Assembly: GCA_000711775.1 (NCBI GenBank)
Contig: ARYC01002009.1
Span: 1-64,000 of the forward strand
DNA: 64,000 bases
DNA from: Oxytricha trifallax
Taxonomy: Eukaryota > Ciliophora > Spirotrichea > Sporadotrichida > Oxytrichidae
Reading direction: 5' to 3'
Position 1 is the stretch's first letter. Every line of letters begins with the position of its first letter. The notes under the pieces were generated by a model. It searched no databases. It was not told the origin of the DNA and saw nothing but the letters and a program-made list of their open reading frames with translations. Shown here piece after piece: positions 58,501 through 64,000 of this stretch. The position numbers were made by a program, and so were the translations under genes.

Positions 58501-60671
58501 ATAAAAATGCACAATTCTTTACATACCAGTTGGATTTATAATTAAGAATTTTTAGTTGATCTTGCACATCCCAAATGCTAACTTCATAATCCTTCTAACC
58601 CTCATCCTTACTTGAGCTCTTACAGCATGTGAAAGCATAGTTTTGATACACAAATAAGTACTCAATAACTGATGTTTAATGATCATAGAACAGTCTTTAT
58701 CTCTGTTGTGGAGGGTAGTATCCAAGCAACAAATTGGCTTGAGTATAAAGCAGCTCTCTGGACAATTTAAGGTCTTTATTGTAGTAAATCTGTCCAGATT
58801 AAAATCTTGGATGCATACCAATTACTCGATCTACTCGCATTATTGGATTGGGTTTCAGCACAAACTTTTCCTTATCGTTTTCATAATTGAAACCTTAAGT
58901 TCTGCTTATAACACCTTGAGGCAGTTTATCATTTTGTTGCTGATAAAGTGTGATTTGAGCATCATTAGTTATGTTTTTCTGTTCGAGAGAGTAGTTATGA
59001 TTTATTTGCATTTCCTAGATTTCTTTTAGCGTTCTTTCTATGGTTCCTGCGCCATATATTATTTCATCATTAGAAAGTGGTTTAGAATTTAAAGTCGCTT
59101 AGTTGAGCTGCTTGTAATCTTCAAAGCCCTAATCTATGTCTCTTTGCAAATCATCTTCATCTTTGAGATTAGAAAGAGGCAAATTTTAGGACTTAAAATT
59201 ATTAAATTATTAGAGATCCTTATTTAGCTCTCTAGACTCTCCAAATGTGTCTGAATTGAACTTTACTGACTTATGTGCTTGAGTTTTCTACCCACTATTA
59301 TTTGACGTGGTGCTTTACTTTCTGATTATAGATTTTGGTCTTTGCTAAGAAACTTGACTAGACTACTATTCATTACTAATATTTTATCTATTGGGTCTTG
59401 GTCCTGTTTTGCTCTCTTCATTATCATTTAAGTTTTTATCAGCAATCTATTTCTTTGATTTCAAATCAGCTTACTTGCTTAAAACTTTGTTACTCTTATT
59501 TTTGTTATTTTCTTTGCCAGTTTCAACACCTGAACTCTTTTCTTCTTAAAGTGTCATTTAATCGATTTCATTTTGCTGATCATGTGGATAGTCTATCCAT
59601 GCATACTATGCGAACCACTCTTTATCTTTTGTATTCAAAAATAAATCATTATTTGTAATAATATATTCTAACTATTAACTAATTCTAAATTGTTGTAAAT
59701 AAAAGCATGTTATAAATGTATTCTTCATGGCCATATCCTTGGGCAGAGTTTACACAGTATATTTTATATCACTTGTAAATATTCCTTTTATAGAGCTGTT
59801 AGCTGTAGCTTTAAATCAAAGGAATAAAATAAATAAATTATATATATATATATAGTTTTTCTTTGATCTGTAGTATAAATTCAGGATTTATAGTTAAGTA
59901 TAACTAATATATAAGCTTAGAAAGATCTCATAGAGAATGAATGAGCTTAGCCAGAAATAAAAACATTATTCGATTCTAGCAAGTTATAGGCATTCAGAGC
60001 AATCATAGTCCATTTAGCATAAGGCAGATTTATGGGCACTTACAGTGAATTTCCGTTTAGGTTCTAAATTTAAACATTATTTTTAATTTAATTGATGAGA
60101 TTGAGACTTAATCTTTTGAAAAAGATCAGCTAAACTTACCTTAAACTCTTTGTAAATATTTGAAATGGACAGTCGAACAAGTCTTGTCTCATTTACGGTA
60201 TAGTCGAAATGTATCACGAAAGATTTTCCAGCTGGCACGTTCAGAGTTATATACACCTATTTTCAAATAAAATTAAGAGATATCTATATTCTTTACATAA
60301 ACCACTTCTAAAAATTTAAAGGATTTTGTCAAATTAAAATTGCATCATGGGTATTTAATTTTGGTTTATTTTCCAGTCAAGCCGAGAGCTTTCTTTGGCA
60401 AATGCTTCTGGGCGGGTACTTATATATAGTTACTGGCAGTTGTAACTCCATTGATTTTTATCACATTTTTAGCTAGTTCTTTGTCGTATACCTCAGTCAC
60501 ATCGCCTTCTTTGTGGAACAAATTTATATAAAGTAAATATAGAAAAAATGCATTCATAGAAAATATACAACAAATGATAATATTTTTATAGTGGCCTAGC
60601 TACCATTCAGTTAGCTTTATAGACTTGAAGACATCAACAAAGGGGTGTTGATAGATTGGAATTTTATTCAT
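55521..60671 (-). CDS. WDR90/POC16-like centriole protein (CFAP20 domain + WD40 repeats)
   Basis: ATG at 60671 starts MNKIPIYQHPFVDVFKSIKL; then KEGDVTEVYDKELAKNVIKI, ASNYIQVP, LGLTGK, SFVIHFDYTVNETRLVRLSI, NIYKEFK and LPYAKWTMIALNAYNLL. This is the CFAP20/DUF667-type domain that opens WDR90/POC16. After AT-rich DNA (about 59.66-59.95 kb, with a TGA at 59881 if read straight through) comes a disordered Gln/Asn/Ser-rich linker (59.6-59.0). Then PNPIMRVDRVIGMHPRF starts the WD40 part: VSIWDVQDQLKILNYKSNW (58.6), GILRIWS (57.69), SHQENITDLCYNSQTKKLVT followed by VGLDSYIKIWNAETMDL (56.9-56.8), with more blades to TGA at 55521. WDR90 belongs to the inner scaffold of centrioles and basal bodies. 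If the two halves are separate genes, the border is near 59.8 kb; domain order argues for one. Confidence 0.75.
56930..57600. other. Large AT-rich interruption within the WD40 region
   Basis: About 0.65 kb of extremely AT-rich, non-coding DNA between two WD blades of the WDR90-like gene. Too long for the short introns of this genome, so most likely an IES. Pointers not identified by eye. Confidence 0.5.
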
Positions 60672-60888
60672 TTTTAATTTAAATTGCTTTTTCAAAATTT
60701 AAATCTGTTCAAATATTTCATTTTACTTCTACATAAATATCCTTATGATTATAAATGAGACTATTTGTGAAATTAATTGTCGTTAAGAATTATTAAGTTT
60801 TGAAATTAAATTGTAAAATCTACCAAATTTTATTATTGAAGCTTTATCTTTAACTTTCACAAATATTTGCACTTATATTCACTCTTAC

Positions 60889-62290
60889 TAGTTTGACTAA
60901 TTGCTATTTTAAGCATTAGCCCCATCACTTCTTGCTCTATTCGATGATGAATTCTATATAGTATTTTAGGAATTATTAGCTGGTGTTGAACTACTTGATT
61001 AAATTGATTGTTGAGATATATCCAATTAAGCTGTATTTAGTGGCTGCTGACTTTGAGAGGGGTATCTAGAGTCTGACCTGGTTCTTATGTGATCCACTAT
61101 GTTCTAAATTCTATCAATACCAGCTTCAATTTAACGCATTACAGAAGAGGTATTAGTCAATGGTTGTAGCTACTATCTTGGATTGCTTATAGCTTACAGT
61201 TGAGATTAACTAGTGGTGTTTAATGTTGAAGCTGTTGAAATGTTTAAGCCTTATTGAGAAGTAATTGCTAGACCTGGAAGGTTTTGTGATTGACTAGGAA
61301 CTGCACGATTTTAAGTAATGTTATTTCTCATAATTTCAGACCTGGATAATTGCCTATTAAACACTTCATATCGTTATAAAATAAAAAATAAGAACTATCT
61401 TTGTTTTACCAAGTAACTGTTAAGTTCTGGTACTGGTTAGCGAAGACTGTGCATTCTGATAAGCATTTCTATTTGTATTTCTTCTCACTTAATCATGTTA
61501 ATTATCGCTACTGAAATTTCTATCATTATTTTACAGACTATTAAACCTATTGTCTCTTTATTACATTCTCTATGTAGATCTATATAGAGGATCATTCTGT
61601 CTGTTTTCTGAGAAGTACACATTGAAGGGCCTGTTTCTTGATTCAGCCCTGAGTTCTTGTAAACCAGTCGATCCGTGGATAGGACTATTTAATACTCTCA
61701 GTCTTTGACTTAAACTTTCTCTTTCACTTTGAATTTAAAAAAAACATAAAAATATAAGAAGAAGTGATAAGTTTGGCTCTTTTGTGGGTAAATTACTTAA
61801 TTTAAAACTCAATTGTGAACTATTCTAACAATATAAACTGCTCTAATAATTTGAATTCTATTAAGTTGACTCATTTGGTCTCTGACTTACTATGTCATCC
61901 TAGCTACCTCTCCCCTGAGATGATTTACCTAATTAGATTATTCTCTCACTGAATCAATTTGGTTAATTAGATTGGCTTGCTATTACGATTATTAAGATTC
62001 TGGTTGATTTTAAACGCTGGAATTGACTAATTCATTGTTTTACACGTGAGATTCTTACCGATTATTAGGTGGTATGAAATCCTGCATAAGTTCATTAATA
62101 ATTGGTTGACTATTGGGGGGTTATGGGGGTACACTTACTACATCTGCATCTTCTAAAATGTTTGGGTTTCTATTAAGTAAATCGTCAACTTAGGAAAGCA
62201 CGTTTTGTTATTCATATACAGGATTTAATTTTAGAACCCGTTAATTCTATATAAATTTTATTAATTATTCTCAATTCAGAGAGTATTTTA
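60889..62290 (-). CDS. Asn/Ser/Gln-rich protein with short helical region
   Basis: Readable sequence begins near 62.23 kb (VYEQQNVLSQVDDLLNRNPN), continues with a Pro/Asn patch (VPPQPPNSQPIINELMQDFI), Gln/Asn-rich sequence, a helix (RGEVARMTQQVRDQMSQLNR, about 61.9) and, after an AT-rich gap (61.74-61.86 kb), Arg/Asn/Ser-rich stretches. It ends in NSSSNRARSDGANAQNSNQS and TGA at 60889. No domain recognised. Several frame changes imply introns or IESs. The start codon is not fixed. It lies 220 bp before the WDR90-like gene on the same strand, but in the macronucleus these would normally be on different nanochromosomes. Confidence 0.5.
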
Positions 62291-63005
62291 AGAAAAATAA
62301 ACTTAGCGCTGCGAAAAATTTATTTCTCTTAAAATTCGAAAATAACAATTTTTTTAATTTCCTATTTATTTAGTAGAAAATCAAGGAAATTTTATTAAAA
62401 TCAACTTATATCGAAAATAAATTTGTTCAAATTATCGTCTTAATATATTAAATCAATAATTTATGTAATAGACAAAAATATAAAGAAATATTATACAAGT
62501 TATTGATGTATTATTTTAGACATAGATCCCAAGTCAACTTTTTTAATAAAATTTTGTTTCAATAAATCAATTAAAAAAGCTTGAAATAAATTATTTAGGT
62601 CGTTACTATATAAAATTGTTATTCAATTTTAACAATATTAACTTATAGAATTATTGCTGAATTATTCTTATTAATTATTCAATTGCTAATTTTAATTTTA
62701 GATCGGGACATGTGGTATTTACTACTCTACTTATTACATTATAAGCATGTTTGAGGAAATTTTTATTAAAAAATTAATTAATTTAACTACTGTAAAATTG
62801 AAGCTTACTGATAATTTGAAGTTCTTAAAGCTTAATTTATAAAAATAAAATTATTAGATGATTAAAATTTCTAGAAACAATATATAAAAGATTTATAATG
62901 ATTAAGATTTTTATATTTTTAAACTGTTCTGGGATATTTATTCATTTTTAAAAAATAAGAAACTTATTAATATTAACTGTTTGGTTATTTATTTGTTTCC
63001 TAAAT
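62291..63005. other. AT-rich intergenic region
   Basis: No gene, telomere motif or clear repeat. It holds the 3' flank of the RING gene and the 5' flank of the N/S-rich gene. Confidence 0.45.
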
Positions 63006-64000
63006 AAGATATAATCTCATAATATTATTATTATTCTTGTTCTTAAACTTAAGCATCTGCAGCTTGAGCTTCTTCATCTTCTTCAAATTCTTATTCTTCG
63101 ATGTCCTCTTCAGACTCTAAGTCCTGATTCCTATAAAAATAATTATAATTGCATACTTTTGAACTTACTACTATTCAGCTGCTTGAAGTTGAGCAAGTTC
63201 AGCTTGATTCTCAATAATTCTGGCATACATCATATTGTTCCTGGGCACCATATAGTATCTTGGGATGTCAGGTCTACTTGTGTAAGTTTAAAGTGGGGCT
63301 ACTCTCTACGAATTTGAATACAAATATTCATCGTACTTCTTGTTCCAACCCTAAGCACAAAATAATTATACAATATATCATACTTACATCGTAATGAATG
63401 TAGAGAAGAGGGAATTTAGAACTAGTCACCGATATTTTATATTGAATGATGCCTACACACCACACATATTCGGTGTCTCTCACATCGATCTTATCCCCTG
63501 CCTTGATTTACTTCCCCTGTAACTTGTGCTTAAGCTTCCAATCTTTGTAAGATTTCACTCTATCGACGTATCTTTAATATTCTCCCTCTTAATCTTTGCA
63601 GTCTGAAGCATAATAACGAGATTGGATGACACTTTTAATGAGCGAATCTATCATTTTATTTCTCTAAATTGGAGACTTCCTGATGTCCTTTCTGCATTAA
63701 GGGCAAATTTTCTTTCTTATCAAGCATTCAGTAAGGCATTAATTGCAAAACGTATGGCCACAAATTGCAACTCTACAACCTATTATCATGTCTATGCAGA
63801 TTGAGCATTGAACTTCCTCTATTGCTTTGGTGTTGTCAAACATAGCTTAAAAATGATTTTATATCTAAAAGCAAAATTACCTTTCTAGTAGTGACTCAAT
63901 TTTTGTTCCAATTCTTTGATTAAATTTTAGGTTTCAAGCTCAAGCTGAACTTCTTCTTCCTACTGTTGTTACTATACTTAATTTTTGTTGGTTGAAGTAT
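63006..64000 (-). CDS. RING-finger protein with chromo/Tudor-like barrel (5' end outside window)
   Basis: Partial: the start lies beyond 64000. From the right edge: a Gln/Glu coiled coil (ETQNLIKELEQKLSHYQK), a short intron (about 63.85-63.88 kb), then a C3HC4 RING: CSICIDMIIGCRVAICGHTF, then CNQCL and CPQCRKDI, with all eight ligands visible. A barrel-like domain follows: GDKIDVRDTEYVWCVGIIQY and YIHYDGWNKKYDEYLY, the pattern of MBT/Tudor-knot or chromo-barrel domains. After an intron at about 63.13-63.17 kb comes an acidic tail (ESEEDIEEQEFEEDEEAQAA). No TGA follows at once; coding character ends near 63.01 kb, so the stop may lie past another interruption. Likely an E3 ubiquitin ligase, perhaps acting on chromatin (inference from the domain pair). 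Confidence 0.75.

Noticed and set aside
59844..59855. TA dinucleotide run, possible satellite
   Set aside because: Short simple repeat in AT-rich DNA, with no larger periodicity.
1..64000. CRISPR arrays, bacterial operons, ribosome-binding sites, tRNA or rRNA genes
   Set aside because: None seen. The genetic code, introns and IES structure mark a ciliate germline, where bacterial signals are not expected. I could not run a tRNA search, so a missed tRNA is possible.

Overview
The window looks like germline (micronuclear) DNA of a spirotrich/hypotrich ciliate of the Oxytricha-Stylonychia-Tetmemena group, most likely Oxytricha. Four kinds of evidence support this. (1) Every recognisable protein reads through TAA and TAG as glutamine and stops only at TGA. 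(2) G4T4/C4A4 telomere-type motifs lie inside the sequence, including at the ends of a TBE (telomere-bearing element) transposon. (3) Genes are cut into macronuclear-destined segments (MDSs) by AT-rich internal eliminated sequences (IESs) flanked by short direct repeats ('pointers'); collapsing these repeats restores the reading frame. (4) About 15 unrelated genes sit on one long stretch, unlike the one-gene nanochromosomes of the macronucleus.

Layout: 0-1.4 kb, GC-rich DNA with a decayed DDE transposase. 2.8-6.0 kb, two forward genes cut by small IESs. 6.2-7.5 kb, an apparently IES-free TMEM135-like gene (reverse). 7.9-12.1 kb, block 1 of a scrambled Rictor (TORC2) gene (reverse). 12.7-13.9 kb, a Q-rich gene (reverse). 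14.2-15.7 kb, block 1 of a scrambled CSPP1-like gene (forward). 15.9-24.4 kb, an ankyrin-anoctamin gene whose IESs hold a GC-rich gene (18.7-20.5 kb) and a 1.45-kb TBE derivative (22.8-24.3 kb). 24.5-25.0 kb, a small inverted-repeat element. 25.1-26.8 kb, block 2 of Rictor. 27.0-28.2 kb, block 2 of the CSPP1-like gene. 28.7-31.1 kb, an unknown reverse gene. 31.5-38.5 kb, a synaptojanin-type inositide phosphatase carrying an 822-bp foldback element and, inside one 3-kb IES, a whole CEP104 gene on the other strand. 38.6-44.4 kb, two forward genes, the second with EF-hands. 44.5-48.4 kb, a decayed TBE transposon (transposase, 22-kDa gene, zinc-finger/kinase gene). 49.3-50.3 kb, a second inverted-repeat element. 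50.3-64 kb, reverse-strand kelch, ALG5, short WD-like, WDR90/POC16-like, N/S-rich and RING-finger genes.

The main result is the pair of blocks at 8-15.7 kb and 25.1-28.2 kb. Two divergently oriented genes, Rictor and the CSPP1-like gene, are each split into alternating odd and even segments shared between the same two blocks. I place 17 pointer pairs (4-15 bp) by eye, and walking through them gives one continuous reading frame for the second half of the CSPP1-like gene and for long parts of Rictor. This fits duplication of a two-gene locus followed by complementary loss of segments, with the anoctamin locus now lying between the copies. Several genes concern cilia or centrioles (CEP104, WDR90/POC16, probably CSPP1) or phosphoinositide and TORC2 signalling. 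They would sit on separate nanochromosomes after development, so no operon logic is implied. Exon and IES borders were found by eye; most are inference from reading frame and repeats.
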